A stretch of 44,535 bases of DNA from Leucobacter sp. Ag1 (GCF_000980875.1 NZ_LAYO01000082.1:1-44535), one strand, 5' to 3'. Positions 32,149 to 40,471 are shown, counted from the first letter of the stretch. Notes: a model not told the origin generated them from the letters alone. Numbers and translations: made by a program.

Positions 32149-32182
32149 TTAGGCGACCCTTACCTACGTCAGATCAACCTAG
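32149..32182 (-). promoter_or_regulatory. tandem DtxR/IdeR iron boxes
   Basis: Read on the minus strand, GTAGGTAAGGGTCGCCTAA (32167-32149) matches 14 of 19 positions of the DtxR consensus. CTAGGTTGATCTGACGTAG (32182-32164) matches 12 of 19. The two overlap by 4 bp. The first ends in TAATAT, a likely -10. Iron-loaded DtxR would block the siderophore operon. The region 32077-32317 holds these boxes, the binding protein's leader and the LysR terminator, and no gene. Confidence 0.8.
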
Positions 32183-32244
32183 CACACGCGTTTTCCCGGC
32201 CCGACGCGAGCCGCGTCGGAGCGCGGAGGATACGGCGAATGCAC

Positions 32245-32282
32245 GCAAAAAATCCCTGGAGAGCGCAGCTTTCCAGGGATTT
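32245..32282 (-). terminator. Rho-independent terminator of the LysR gene
   Basis: On the minus strand AAATCCCTGGA pairs with TCCAGGGATTT (11 bp), with inner AGC/GCT pairs extending the stem. The 3' arm continues into a run of six T. It is the clearest intrinsic terminator in the window and follows the LysR stop at 32318. Confidence 0.9.
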
Positions 32283-32317
32283 GCAGAAGATTCGGAACGG
32301 CGCCGAATCGCCGCTGG

Positions 32318-33241
32318 TCAGGCGAGGGGTCGCCACTCGCGGGCCGCGCGCAGCAGCTCCCGGGCCGGCCGCGATGCCGGCTCCTGCCCGGACTTCCAGA
32401 CGGCACTCAGTTCGCGGTGGAACGCGACGCTCCCCACCCCGATCCGCACCAGCCGTCCGTCGTCGAGGTAGGACTGCGCCGGCCGGGTGCTGATGACCGC
32501 CGGGGCGACGTTCGCCGCGGCCGCTTCGAGCACCGCGGTGTTGCTCGGCAGCTCCAGCGCGGGGGCGGCGAACCGCTCCCGTTCAACACCGTGCGCGAGC
32601 AGGGTCGCGAGCAGCACCGAACGGCACCCCGACCCGGCCTCCCGAGTGACGAGCGGGGTCGACGCCAGGGTCCAGGGGCTCACCCGACGTCCGCGAGCCC
32701 ACTCGTGCGCGGGCGACACGTAGACGGCCAGTTCGTCGGCGGCGAGGAACGCGTGACGCAGCCCCGGCGGCGGTTCGCTGCCCTCGACGAACCCCAGGTC
32801 GGCCTCGCCGTCCGACACCAGCCGCACGACCTCGCGCGTGTTCGTCGCGCGCACCCGCACGGAGCCGACCTCGTTGCCGTTGCGCACGTAGGCCATGATC
32901 CACTGCGGAAGGAAGTGCTCCGCGACGGTGAGGCTGGCCGCGACCGCGACCCGTTCCTCCGCGTCGAGCAGGAGCTCCAGCGCTTCGTCCATCGCCGCGG
33001 CCGCCGCGATCACCGGCTGCGCGATACCGAGGACGGCCAGCCCGTCCCCCGTGAGACGCGACGACCGCGACGACCGCACCACGAGCTCGCGCCCGACCCG
33101 CTGCTCGAGCCGCCGCAGGCGCAGCGACGCGGCCTGTTGGGTGACGCCGAGCTCGGCCGCCGCGAGCGTGATCGACCCGGTGCGCGCGATCGCTTCGAGC
33201 AGCTCGAGCGCCCGCAGGTCGGGCAGGCGGGGACTGTACAC
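32318..33241 (-). CDS. LysR family regulator
   Basis: The 307 residues have an N-terminal winged helix (LRALELLEAIARTGSIT then AELGVTQQAASLRLRRLE) and a two-lobe substrate-binding domain with VAASLTVAEHFLPQWI and an EADLGFVEG segment. It is divergent from formate dehydrogenase and its GTG start lies 130 bp from that gene's. LysR regulators usually activate the divergent gene and bind T-N11-A sites between. The ACAAC-N5-GTTGT repeat at 33257-33271 is a good candidate. Formate or a related carboxylate could be the co-inducer, by inference. Confidence 0.92.
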   Translation of the reverse strand: MYSPRLPDLRALELLEAIARTGSITLAAAELGVTQQAASLRLRRLEQRVGRELVVRSSRSSRLTGDGLAVLGIAQPVIAAAAAMDEALELLLDAEERVAVAASLTVAEHFLPQWIMAYVRNGNEVGSVRVRATNTREVVRLVSDGEADLGFVEGSEPPPGLRHAFLAADELAVYVSPAHEWARGRRVSPWTLASTPLVTREAGSGCRSVLLATLLAHGVERERFAAPALELPSNTAVLEAAAANVAPAVISTRPAQSYLDDGRLVRIGVGSVAFHRELSAVWKSGQEPASRPARELLRAAREWRPLA

Positions 33242-33256
33242 GCCGCCAGTCTACGC

Positions 33257-33282
33257 ACAACCAGGCGTTGTATTGCGGCAAT
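33257..33282. promoter_or_regulatory. candidate LysR sites upstream of formate dehydrogenase
   Basis: ACAAC-CAGGC-GTTGT (33257-33271) is a perfect 5-bp inverted repeat. ATTGC-G-GCAAT (33272-33282) follows directly. A TAGCTT -10 for the dehydrogenase lies at 33316-33321, and GGGGCGC-N7-GCGCCCC (33332-33352) forms a hairpin in its leader. The spacing suits LysR activation. Confidence 0.5.
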
Positions 33283-33371
33283 CCCCGGTTCGTGGTGGCC
33301 GGTCTGCGCCAGTCGTAGCTTGGAAATCGAGGGGGCGCATCCCAGGCGCCCCACCTGGAATTGGAGACACC

Positions 33372-34556
33372 GTGGCAAAAGTTCTCATCGTCCTCTACCC
33401 GGACCCGGTCACCGGCTACCCGCCCGAGTACGCCCGCGACACAGTCCCCGAGATCACCGAGTACCCGGGCGGCGCGACCCTGCCCGATCCGCAGGCGATC
33501 GACTTCGTGCCCGGTCAGCTGCTCGGCTCGGTCTCGGGCGGCCTCGGCCTGAAGCGCTGGCTCGAGTCCGAGGGGCACACCGTCGTGATCACGAGCGACA
33601 AGGAGGGCGCCGACTCGGTGTTCGAGCGCGAGCTGCCCGACGCCGACGTCGTGATCTCGCAGCCCTTCTGGCCCGCGTACCTCACCGCCGATCGCATCGA
33701 ACGGGCCGAGAAGCTCCAGCTCGTCATCACCGCGGGCATCGGCTCCGACCACACCGACCTCAACGCGGCGAACGCGCGCGGCATCACCGTGGCCGAGGTG
33801 ACCTACAGCAACAGCATCAGCGTCGCCGAGCACACGGTCATGCAGGTGCTCGTGCTCGTGCGCGACTTCGTGACCCAGCACCGCATCTCGGAGGAGGGCG
33901 GTTGGAACATCGCCGACGCCGTCTCCCGCTCCTACGACCTCGAGGGCATGCGCGTCGGCGTCTTCGCGGCCGGCCGCATCGGCCGCGCGGTGATCGAGCG
34001 GCTGGCGCCGTTCGGCGTGCGCCTGAGCTACACCGACCGGTTCCGGCTCCCCCGCGAGTACGAGGAGCGCTACGGCCTCACGTTCCACGACAGCATCGAG
34101 AGTCTCGTGCGCGAGGTCGACGTGCTCACCGTGCACGCTCCGCTGACCGACGAGACGCGGGGGCTGCTGGACGACGAGCTGCTCGACACCATGCCCCGCG
34201 GCGCCTACATCGTGAACCCGGCCCGCGGCGCCATCGCCGACCGCGACGCGATCGTGCGCGCGCTCGAGTCCGGGCGGCTCGCGGGCTACGCGGGCGACGT
34301 CTGGGACCCCCAGCCGGCCCCCGCGGATCACCCGTGGCGCACCATGCCGCACAACGCGATGACGACGCACACCTCGGGCACCTCCCTCTCGGGCCAGGCG
34401 CGCTACGCGGCGGGCACGCGGGAGATCCTCGAGCGCTGGTTCGCCGGCGAGGAGATCCGCCCGGAGTACCTGATCGTCGAGGGCGGCGGCTACCGCGGCA
34501 CGGGCGCGCACTCGTACGCCCAGCAGCCGACGCAGGCCGCCGGCGAGCAGGCCTGA
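33372..34556 (+). CDS. fdh: NAD-dependent formate dehydrogenase, cysteine-free
   Basis: The 394-residue enzyme oxidises formate to CO2 with NAD+ in the cytosol. It closely follows Pseudomonas sp. 101 FDH. Catalytic residues Asn147, Arg285, Gln314 and His333 are present, and NAD-site AAGRIG (199-204) is followed by YTDR (220-223) for NAD preference. There is no Cys at all. Positions equivalent to the oxidation-sensitive Cys145 and Cys255 of the Pseudomonas enzyme are Ser146 and Ala256. The C-terminus is shorter than in that enzyme. The GTG at 33372 follows GGAG. An HPP gene starts 2 bp after the stop. Confidence 0.96.
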   Translation: MAKVLIVLYPDPVTGYPPEYARDTVPEITEYPGGATLPDPQAIDFVPGQLLGSVSGGLGLKRWLESEGHTVVITSDKEGADSVFERELPDADVVISQPFWPAYLTADRIERAEKLQLVITAGIGSDHTDLNAANARGITVAEVTYSNSISVAEHTVMQVLVLVRDFVTQHRISEEGGWNIADAVSRSYDLEGMRVGVFAAGRIGRAVIERLAPFGVRLSYTDRFRLPREYEERYGLTFHDSIESLVREVDVLTVHAPLTDETRGLLDDELLDTMPRGAYIVNPARGAIADRDAIVRALESGRLAGYAGDVWDPQPAPADHPWRTMPHNAMTTHTSGTSLSGQARYAAGTREILERWFAGEEIRPEYLIVEGGGYRGTGAHSYAQQPTQAAGEQA

Positions 34557-34558
34557 CC

Positions 34559-35092
34559 GTGGCGGAGCGGCGCACCCGGCGGCCATCGCTGTGGTCCCGG
34601 GTGCGCCCGACCCAACCAGCGATCCCCTGGCACACGATCGTCGGCGCCTCGGTGGCCGGCGCGCTGACCATCGCGGTGCTGGGACTCGGCGGCGATCTGG
34701 TGGGCACGCCGATCCTGATCGCGGCCTTCGGTTCTTCGTGCGTGCTCGTCTTCCTGCTGCCCGATGCGCCCCTCTCGAAGCCGATCAACGTGGTCGGCGG
34801 CCACCTACTCTCGGCGCTGTGCGGGCTCGCGGTCCACGCGGTCCTGCCGACCGCATGGTGGAGCCTCGGCCTCGCGGTCGGCATCGCGATGGCCGTCATG
34901 GCTGCGGCGCGGGTGGTGCACCCGCCGGCGGGCGGCACGCCGATCGCGATCATGCTCGCGCACGAGGGCTGGGGCTATCTACTCACCCCCGTGCTCGCCG
35001 GTGCACTCGTGCTGAGCGCGTGCGCGCTCGCCTACCGGTTCCTGCTGCGGCGTCTCGAACGGCGTCCGGGTGCTCCGGCTCCGCGCGGCTGA
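34559..35092 (+). CDS. HPP family membrane protein
   Basis: The 177 residues have four membrane helices, SKPINVVGGHLLSALCG and the family-defining VHPPAGGTPIAI. HPP proteins are little studied; some relatives affect nitrite transport in plastids and cyanobacteria. The GTG at 34559 starts 2 bp after the FDH stop, so it is translationally coupled to formate oxidation. Moving formate or nitrite across the membrane is a reasonable guess from this coupling and is not established for the bacterial family. Confidence 0.85.
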   Translation: MAERRTRRPSLWSRVRPTQPAIPWHTIVGASVAGALTIAVLGLGGDLVGTPILIAAFGSSCVLVFLLPDAPLSKPINVVGGHLLSALCGLAVHAVLPTAWWSLGLAVGIAMAVMAAARVVHPPAGGTPIAIMLAHEGWGYLLTPVLAGALVLSACALAYRFLLRRLERRPGAPAPRG

Positions 35093-35108
35093 GTCCGCGG
35101 AGCCCGGT

Positions 35109-35159
35109 GACCCGAGCGGCTCCGGCGGCTCGGCCGGAGCCGACCCGAGCGGCTCCGGC
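35109..35159. terminator. bidirectional terminator with 18-bp direct repeat
   Basis: CGGCTCCGG (35117-35125) pairs with CCGGAGCCG (35134-35142). GACCCGAGCGGCTCCGGC occurs twice (35109-35126 and 35142-35159). The hairpin lies between the convergent HPP and DyP genes. The direct repeat offers two alternative 5' arms. Confidence 0.7.
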
Positions 35160-36101
35160 TCAGTCGCCGAGCGCGGCCAGCATCTCGGGGGTCGGCACGA
35201 AGTACGCGCTGCCCGTCTCGGCCGTCGAGAAATCGAGCAGCCGGTCATGCCTGCCCGCGGGCTCTCCGACGAACATGCGCTCCAGCATGCGCTCGATCAC
35301 CCAGAGGTGCCGCGAATAGCCGATGAAGTAGGTGCCGTACTCGCCCGCACCCGGACGCGCGAACGGCATGTTGTCCCGCACGATGTCGTGCTCACCGGAC
35401 TCGTCCTCGATCGTCGCGAGCGACTTGTGCGCCTGCTGCTCGCCGTCCGGCACATCGTCGAGCTCGACGTTGTCGGACTTGGTCCGCCCGATGATCGCCT
35501 CCTGCTCGCCGGTGCTCAGCCCCTGCCAGGCGTCCAGATCGTGCAGGTACTTCTGCACGACGACGTAGCTGCCTCCGGCGAAGCCGGGATCCTCGTCGCC
35601 CACGAGCGCCGCGACCGGCAGGTCCGGCCCGATCGGGTTCGCGGTGCCGTCGACGAATCCGAGCAGGTCCCGCGAGTCGAAGTAGCGGAAGCCCGACACC
35701 TCATCGACCACGGAGACGGCCGAGCCGAGCCGTCCGAGCAGGAGACGCGCGAACTCGACCGCCAGATCCTCGCGATCCGCCCGGATGTGGAACAGCAGGT
35801 CACCCGGTGTCGCGACCGCCGTGTGCACGGCGCCGGCGATCTCGCGGAACGGACGCAGCTCGGCGGGCCGATCGTCGCCGACCACCGCGGCCCAGACGCG
35901 GGCACCGATCCCGACCGTGCACGAGAGCCGCGCCCGCGGGGCCCGGAACCCGACCGTCTTGACGAGGTCCTCGAGCCCGGCGAGCGCGGCGCGCACGGTG
36001 TCCACCGCTGCGCCGCCGTCGCCCACGCGCGCCACGAGGAAGGTCGCGTTCAGGGTCAGCGGCCCCTCGACGTGCTGCGTACGGTACTCGCTCTGCTCCA
36101 T
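35160..36101 (-). CDS. DyP-type heme peroxidase
   Basis: The 313 residues show the DyP fold with GFVDGTANP, whose Asp is the catalytic distal acid, HDIVRDNMPFARPG (with the likely distal Arg) and a proximal histidine in the HKSLA region. Such enzymes oxidise dyes, lignin units or iron using peroxide. There is no Tat signal, so it is cytosolic, and the C-terminus stops shortly after the fold without an encapsulin-loading tail. A TAGCGT -10 (36113-36108) lies exactly 6 nt before the ATG, so the mRNA is leaderless. Confidence 0.93.
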   Translation of the reverse strand: MEQSEYRTQHVEGPLTLNATFLVARVGDGGAAVDTVRAALAGLEDLVKTVGFRAPRARLSCTVGIGARVWAAVVGDDRPAELRPFREIAGAVHTAVATPGDLLFHIRADREDLAVEFARLLLGRLGSAVSVVDEVSGFRYFDSRDLLGFVDGTANPIGPDLPVAALVGDEDPGFAGGSYVVVQKYLHDLDAWQGLSTGEQEAIIGRTKSDNVELDDVPDGEQQAHKSLATIEDESGEHDIVRDNMPFARPGAGEYGTYFIGYSRHLWVIERMLERMFVGEPAGRHDRLLDFSTAETGSAYFVPTPEMLAALGD

Positions 36102-36107
36102 GCGCCC

Positions 36108-36113
36108 ACGCTA
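36108..36113 (-). promoter_or_regulatory. -10 box of the leaderless DyP transcript
   Basis: TAGCGT, read on the minus strand, is separated from the DyP ATG by 6 nt (GGGCGC) and no Shine-Dalgarno precedes the start. ABC-F (38082-38087) has the same TAGCGT-6nt-ATG arrangement. A plus-strand TAGGCT for the next gene lies at 36190-36195. Confidence 0.6.
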
Positions 36114-36232
36114 ACAGCGTGCGGCACGGACGGGTGCGGCCGAACCGGATCACGACGCGCACCGATCGGTCGCCGATCGAACGCGGTCGTAGGCTTGACC
36201 CGAGCACCACGCACTCCCGGGAAGGACCGCCC

Positions 36233-37054
36233 ATGTTCAGACGCCGGACGGTCGTCGCGCTGTCCTGCGTCGCCCTCGCGTTCGCGCCCCTGCTCGCCGG
36301 CTGCGCGCCCGGCGCGGCCGCGCCGCATCTCCCCGACCCGTCGGCGGGATTCGACTACCAGCTCGGCGGCACCTACGACCCGCCGTCCGGGGCGACCACG
36401 ATCGCCCGCGACCGCACGGCGGAGCCCGCCGGCGCGGGCTACGACATCTGCTACGTGAACGGCTTCCAGACCCAGCCCGATGCGTCGCAGCGGTTCGCTG
36501 CCGAGCACCCGGAGCTGCTGGTGCAGCACGACGGCGGCCCGCTGGTCGATCCCGGCTGGCCCGACGAGTACCTCTTCGACACGTCGACCGCGGCGAAGCG
36601 CAGCGCGCTCGCCGACCTCGTGGGCGCGTGGATCGTCGGCTGCGCCGACTCCGGGTACGACGCCGTCGAGATCGACAACCTCGACTCGTACACGCGCTCG
36701 GAGGGCGCGCTCGGGCGCGACGACAACCTCGCCCTCGCCGCGGAGTACGCCCGGATCGCGCACCGCGCGGGACTCGCCATCGGGCAGAAGAACACCGCGG
36801 ACCAGTCGAAGCGCTTGCGCGGCCTCGGCTACGACTTCGCCGTGACCGAGTCCTGCGCGGAGTTCGACGAGTGCGGCGCCTACACCGCGGTCTACGACGT
36901 CGTGCTCGACATCGAGTACACCGACGAGCTCGGCGAGGAGCGCTTCGCCGATACCTGCGCGAGCCCCGATCGCCCGGCGACCATGATCCTGCGCGACCAC
37001 AGCCTCACGACGCCGGGTTCGGCCGACTACGCGTACCGCAGCTGCACCGGCTGA
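36233..37054 (+). CDS. GH114-type glycoside hydrolase lipoprotein
   Basis: The 273 residues start with a lipoprotein signal ending PLLAGC. The domain has a TIM-barrel layout with ICYVNGFQTQPD, DGGPLVDPGWPDEYL, DAVEIDNLDSYTRS (Glu and Asp as catalytic candidates) and IGQKNTADQS. These match glycoside hydrolase 114, whose fungal founder is an endo-alpha-1,4-polygalactosaminidase. It would act on an envelope or environmental polysaccharide from the outer face of the membrane. GGAAGGA precedes the ATG at 36233. It is divergent from DyP. Confidence 0.9.
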   Translation: MFRRRTVVALSCVALAFAPLLAGCAPGAAAPHLPDPSAGFDYQLGGTYDPPSGATTIARDRTAEPAGAGYDICYVNGFQTQPDASQRFAAEHPELLVQHDGGPLVDPGWPDEYLFDTSTAAKRSALADLVGAWIVGCADSGYDAVEIDNLDSYTRSEGALGRDDNLALAAEYARIAHRAGLAIGQKNTADQSKRLRGLGYDFAVTESCAEFDECGAYTAVYDVVLDIEYTDELGEERFADTCASPDRPATMILRDHSLTTPGSADYAYRSCTG

Positions 37055-37081
37055 TCCGCACGACCCCGCACGCCGCCGCGA

Positions 37082-37906
37082 TCAGCTCGCGGCGCGCTCC
37101 CGCCGCTTGGCGCGCGCTCCCCAGCGCCCGCCCTCGCGCGTCACCTCGATCGGGTGCTCGAACGCCCGCGAGATGACCTCCGTCGTGACGACCTCCGACG
37201 CCGCCCCGGCCGAGACGATCGCCCCGTGCGCGATCACGACCGCGTGCGTCGTCGACGCCGGCAACTCTTCGAGATGGTGGGTGACGAGCACCGTCGTGAG
37301 CTCGGGATGGTGCTCGGAGAGATCGTCGAGGGTCTCGAGGAACTGCTCGCGCGCGGCGACGTCGAGCCCCGTGGTGGGCTCGTCGAGCAGCAGCAGCCTC
37401 GGATCCGACACGAGAGCCCGGGCGATCAGCGCACGCCCCCGCTCCCCCTGCGACATGGTGGGCCAGACCACCTCGCGCCGATCCTCGAGCCCGACGAGGT
37501 CGAGCATCGCATCGGCCCGGGCGATCTGCGCGGACGTCGGCGTCCATCGCATCACCGTCTCGAGGGTTCCGGTGAGCCCGGTCAGCACGACCTCGCGCGC
37601 GGTGATCGCCGAGCGCACGGCGTGCCTCGGATTCACGTGGCCGATCTCGCGGCGCAGCGCCTGCAGCTCGACGCGGCCGATGCGCCGGCCGAGCACGTCG
37701 ACGGTGCCGCTCGTCGGGTGCTCGACCGCTCCGCAGAACCCCAGGATCGTGCTCTTGCCCGCCCCGTTGGGGCCGAGCAGCGCCCACCGCTCCCCCGGAT
37801 CCACCCGCAGGTCGATCCCGTGCAGGATCTCGGTGCCCTCGCGACGGAAGGTGACCCGGTGGAGTTCGAGAACGGCACCCGGATCCGGATCGCGGCGGTG
37901 GGTCAT
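37082..37906 (-). CDS. orphan ABC ATPase, YlmA/ModF-like
   Basis: The 274-residue ATPase has Walker A GPNGAGKST, a divergent signature MSQGERGRALIARA, Walker B RLLLLDEPTTGLD and switch VTHHLEELP. No permease lies next to it. Its closest-looking relatives are YlmA-like single ATPases of unknown partner. AAGGAG precedes the ATG at 37906; longer upstream frames are antisense to the intergenic. The 187-bp region 37907-38093 holds two divergent promoters (TAGCGT at 37954-37949 on the minus strand and at 38082-38087 on the plus strand) and no gene. Confidence 0.9.
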   Translation of the reverse strand: MTHRRDPDPGAVLELHRVTFRREGTEILHGIDLRVDPGERWALLGPNGAGKSTILGFCGAVEHPTSGTVDVLGRRIGRVELQALRREIGHVNPRHAVRSAITAREVVLTGLTGTLETVMRWTPTSAQIARADAMLDLVGLEDRREVVWPTMSQGERGRALIARALVSDPRLLLLDEPTTGLDVAAREQFLETLDDLSEHHPELTTVLVTHHLEELPASTTHAVVIAHGAIVSAGAASEVVTTEVISRAFEHPIEVTREGGRWGARAKRRERAAS

Positions 37907-38093
37907 GTCGGTGCTCCTTCCCCGCAGCGGCGCGCGAGGCTTCCACGCTAGCAGGAAACACGCGAAATTCCTCAACTCCTCTGCGGAGTTCACTGCTCGC
38001 CCGGGGCGCCATAGTCCGAAACGCATCCGCCATCCGTCGAGCTTTGTCCACCGGCACCGCCCACGCGGGCCCGCCCCTTGCTAGCGTGGCGGG

Positions 38094-39764
38094 ATGGCCC
38101 ATCTCGATCTCTCCGGCATCAGCTACGGACTCCCCGACGGCCGCCCCCTGCTCAACGACGTCTCGCTGCGCGTCGGCGCCGGCCAGCGCGTCGCGCTCAT
38201 CGGCGCGAACGGCGCGGGCAAGTCGACCCTGCTGCGCATCGCCCTGGGCGAGCTCGAACCCGACGAGGGCGCCGTCGCGCGCTCCGGCGGCCTCGGCGTG
38301 ATGCGCCAGTTCATCACCGGATCCTCCGTGCGCGAGCTCCTGCTCGGCGTCTCCTCGCCGCGGGTCCGCGAGGCCGCCGACCGCGTCGACCGGGCCGAGC
38401 GGAACATGCTCGAGAAAGGCACCGAGACCTCGCAGATGACCTACGCGAACGCGCTGGCCGCCTGGGGCGAGGCCGGCGGCTACGACGCCGAGGTGTTCTG
38501 GGACGTCTGCACGACCGCGGCGCTCGGCATCCCCTACGACCGGGCCGCGGCGCGACCGATCGAGACGCTCTCGGGCGGCGAGCAGAAGCGGCTCGTGCTC
38601 GAGGCGCTGCTGCGCGGGCCCGACGAGCTGATCGTGCTCGACGAGCCCGACAACTTCCTCGACGTGCCCGGCAAGCGCTGGCTCGAGGATCAGCTGCGCG
38701 CCTCCGACAAGAGCGTGCTGTTCGTGAGCCACGACCGCGAGCTCCTGGCGCGTTCCGCGACCGCGATCGCGACGCTCGAGCTCGGTGCGCTCGGCAGCAC
38801 CGCCTGGATCCACCCCGGCAGCTTCGCGAGCTACCACGCGGCGCGCGAGGCCCGATTCGCCCGGCTCGACGAGCTGCGCAAGCGCTGGGACGAGGATCAC
38901 GCCAAGCTCCGGGCGCTCGTGCTGATGTACAAGGAGAAGGCCGCGTACAACTCCGACATGACCTCGCGCTACCGGGCGGCGCAGACCCGGCTCGCGCGCT
39001 TCGAGGCGGCGGGACCCCCGCACGAGCAGCCCCGCGAGCAGCGGCTCGACATGCGGCTCGCGGGCGGCCGCACCGGCAAACGGGCGGTCGTCTGCGAGCA
39101 GCTCGAACTCACGAACCTCATGTTCCCGTTCGACGCGGAGGCCTGGTACGGGGATCGCATCGCGGTGCTCGGTGCCAACGGATCGGGCAAGTCGCACTTC
39201 CTCCGGCTGCTCGCCGCGGGCGGCACCGACCCCGATCTCGAGCACGAGCCCGTCGGCGATCTGCCCATCGAACCCGTCGCGCACGAGGGACGTGCTCGGC
39301 TCGGCGCCCGCGTGCGCCCGGGCTGGTTCGCGCAGACCCAGCGCCGTCCCGACCTCGCCGGACGCACCCTGCTCGAGATCCTGCACCGCGGCGACGAGCA
39401 CCGCGCCGGGCGCGACCGCGAGGCGGCCGCTCGGGCGCTCGCCCGGTACGAGCTCGCGCAGGCGGCGGAGCAGGCGTTCGAGTCGCTCTCGGGCGGCCAG
39501 CAGGCACGGTTCCAGATCCTGCTGCTGGAGCTCGGCGGCGCGACGCTGCTCCTGCTCGACGAGCCCACCGACCACCTCGACCTCGAGTCCGCCGAGGCGC
39601 TGCAGCAGGCCCTCGGCGCGTTCGACGGCACCGTGATCGCGGTGACGCACGACCGCTGGTTCGCCCGCGACTTCGACCGGTTCTGGGTGTTCCAGGAGGA
39701 CGGCGAGGTCGTGGAGTCCCCCGTCGCCGTATGGGACGAGGGACGCGTGGTGCGGGAGCGGTGA
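38094..39764 (+). CDS. ABC-F protein (two ATPase domains)
   Basis: The 556-residue protein has two nucleotide-binding domains and no membrane segment. NBD1 has GANGAGKST, LSGGEQKR and VLDEPDNFLD; NBD2 has GANGSGKS, LSGGQQAR and LLDEPTDHLD. A charged linker (about 235-310) is the ribosome-reaching element. ABC-F proteins act in translation, antibiotic resistance or ribosome rescue. DEPDNFLD in place of DEPTNHLD is typical of an actinobacterial subgroup. A TAGCGT -10 lies exactly 6 nt before the ATG, so it is probably leaderless. YbaK follows after 2 bp. Confidence 0.92.
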   Translation: MAHLDLSGISYGLPDGRPLLNDVSLRVGAGQRVALIGANGAGKSTLLRIALGELEPDEGAVARSGGLGVMRQFITGSSVRELLLGVSSPRVREAADRVDRAERNMLEKGTETSQMTYANALAAWGEAGGYDAEVFWDVCTTAALGIPYDRAAARPIETLSGGEQKRLVLEALLRGPDELIVLDEPDNFLDVPGKRWLEDQLRASDKSVLFVSHDRELLARSATAIATLELGALGSTAWIHPGSFASYHAAREARFARLDELRKRWDEDHAKLRALVLMYKEKAAYNSDMTSRYRAAQTRLARFEAAGPPHEQPREQRLDMRLAGGRTGKRAVVCEQLELTNLMFPFDAEAWYGDRIAVLGANGSGKSHFLRLLAAGGTDPDLEHEPVGDLPIEPVAHEGRARLGARVRPGWFAQTQRRPDLAGRTLLEILHRGDEHRAGRDREAAARALARYELAQAAEQAFESLSGGQQARFQILLLELGGATLLLLDEPTDHLDLESAEALQQALGAFDGTVIAVTHDRWFARDFDRFWVFQEDGEVVESPVAVWDEGRVVRER

Positions 39765-39766
39765 GC

Positions 39767-40471
39767 ATGGATACGGCACGCGTGCGCGCGCACCTCGACG
39801 CACTTGGGTTCGCCGGTGCGATCGTCGAGACCTCCGGATCGAGCGCGACGGTAGAACTCGCGGCCGAGCAGCTCGGCACCGAGCCCGCGCGCATCGCGAA
39901 GACGCTGGGGTTCACCGACCCGAGCGATCCGAGCCGGGCCGTGCTCGTCGTCGCCGCGGGCGACGCGAAGGTCAACGGAGGCCGGTTCAAGCGCCGCTTC
40001 GGCGGCAAGGCCCGCATGCTGCGCGGCGACGAGGTGCCCGAGCTGACCGGGCACCCGATCGGCGGCGTCTGCCCGTTCGCGGCGAACGATCGCGCGCGGA
40101 TCTTCCTCGACGCGTCGCTGCGCCGGTTCGACCGCGTCTACCCGGCCGCGGGCACGCCGAGCTCGATGGTCGAGATCCCGATCGACGAGCTGCAGCGGCT
40201 GAGCGGCGCGGAGGACTGGGTGGACCTCACGACCGGTTGCAGGACGCCGACGGCACCGGTTTCCCTGGCTGAGGCGGGATCGGGACGCGGCTACCGCAGC
40301 CCGAGCGCCTCGATCGCAGCGAGGGCTTGCGACTCCGCTTCGGCACGCGTCGGCGCCGAGGTGAGCCCGAGCAGCCGCTTGCGGTGGGGTTCACCCAGCA
40401 GCAGCGCGAACAGCGCCTCCGCCCGGTCGACGGAGCGATCGGGCATCCGTTGCCGGAGCGCCGCGATGTAG
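39767..40471 (+). CDS. YbaK/EbsC-like tRNA-editing protein with long tail
   Basis: The first 157 or so residues match the YbaK/ProX fold: TVELAAEQLGTEPARIAKTLGF, AAGDAKVNGGRFKRRFGG, and a GHPIGGVCPFA motif with conserved Lys. Members deacylate mischarged tRNAs such as Cys-tRNA-Pro. The reading frame does not stop near the usual C-terminus (after DLTTGC) but continues about 75 residues of Ser/Arg/Ala-rich sequence, 181 bp of it antisense to the TetR gene. The tail is probably spurious or a stop-loss. The ATG lies 2 bp after the ABC-F stop, so it is coupled. Confidence 0.85.
   Translation: MDTARVRAHLDALGFAGAIVETSGSSATVELAAEQLGTEPARIAKTLGFTDPSDPSRAVLVVAAGDAKVNGGRFKRRFGGKARMLRGDEVPELTGHPIGGVCPFAANDRARIFLDASLRRFDRVYPAAGTPSSMVEIPIDELQRLSGAEDWVDLTTGCRTPTAPVSLAEAGSGRGYRSPSASIAARACDSASARVGAEVSPSSRLRWGSPSSSANSASARSTERSGIRCRSAAM

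Noticed and set aside
35160..36101. DyP as an encapsulin cargo
   Set aside because: No C-terminal loading tail beyond the fold and no encapsulin gene nearby.
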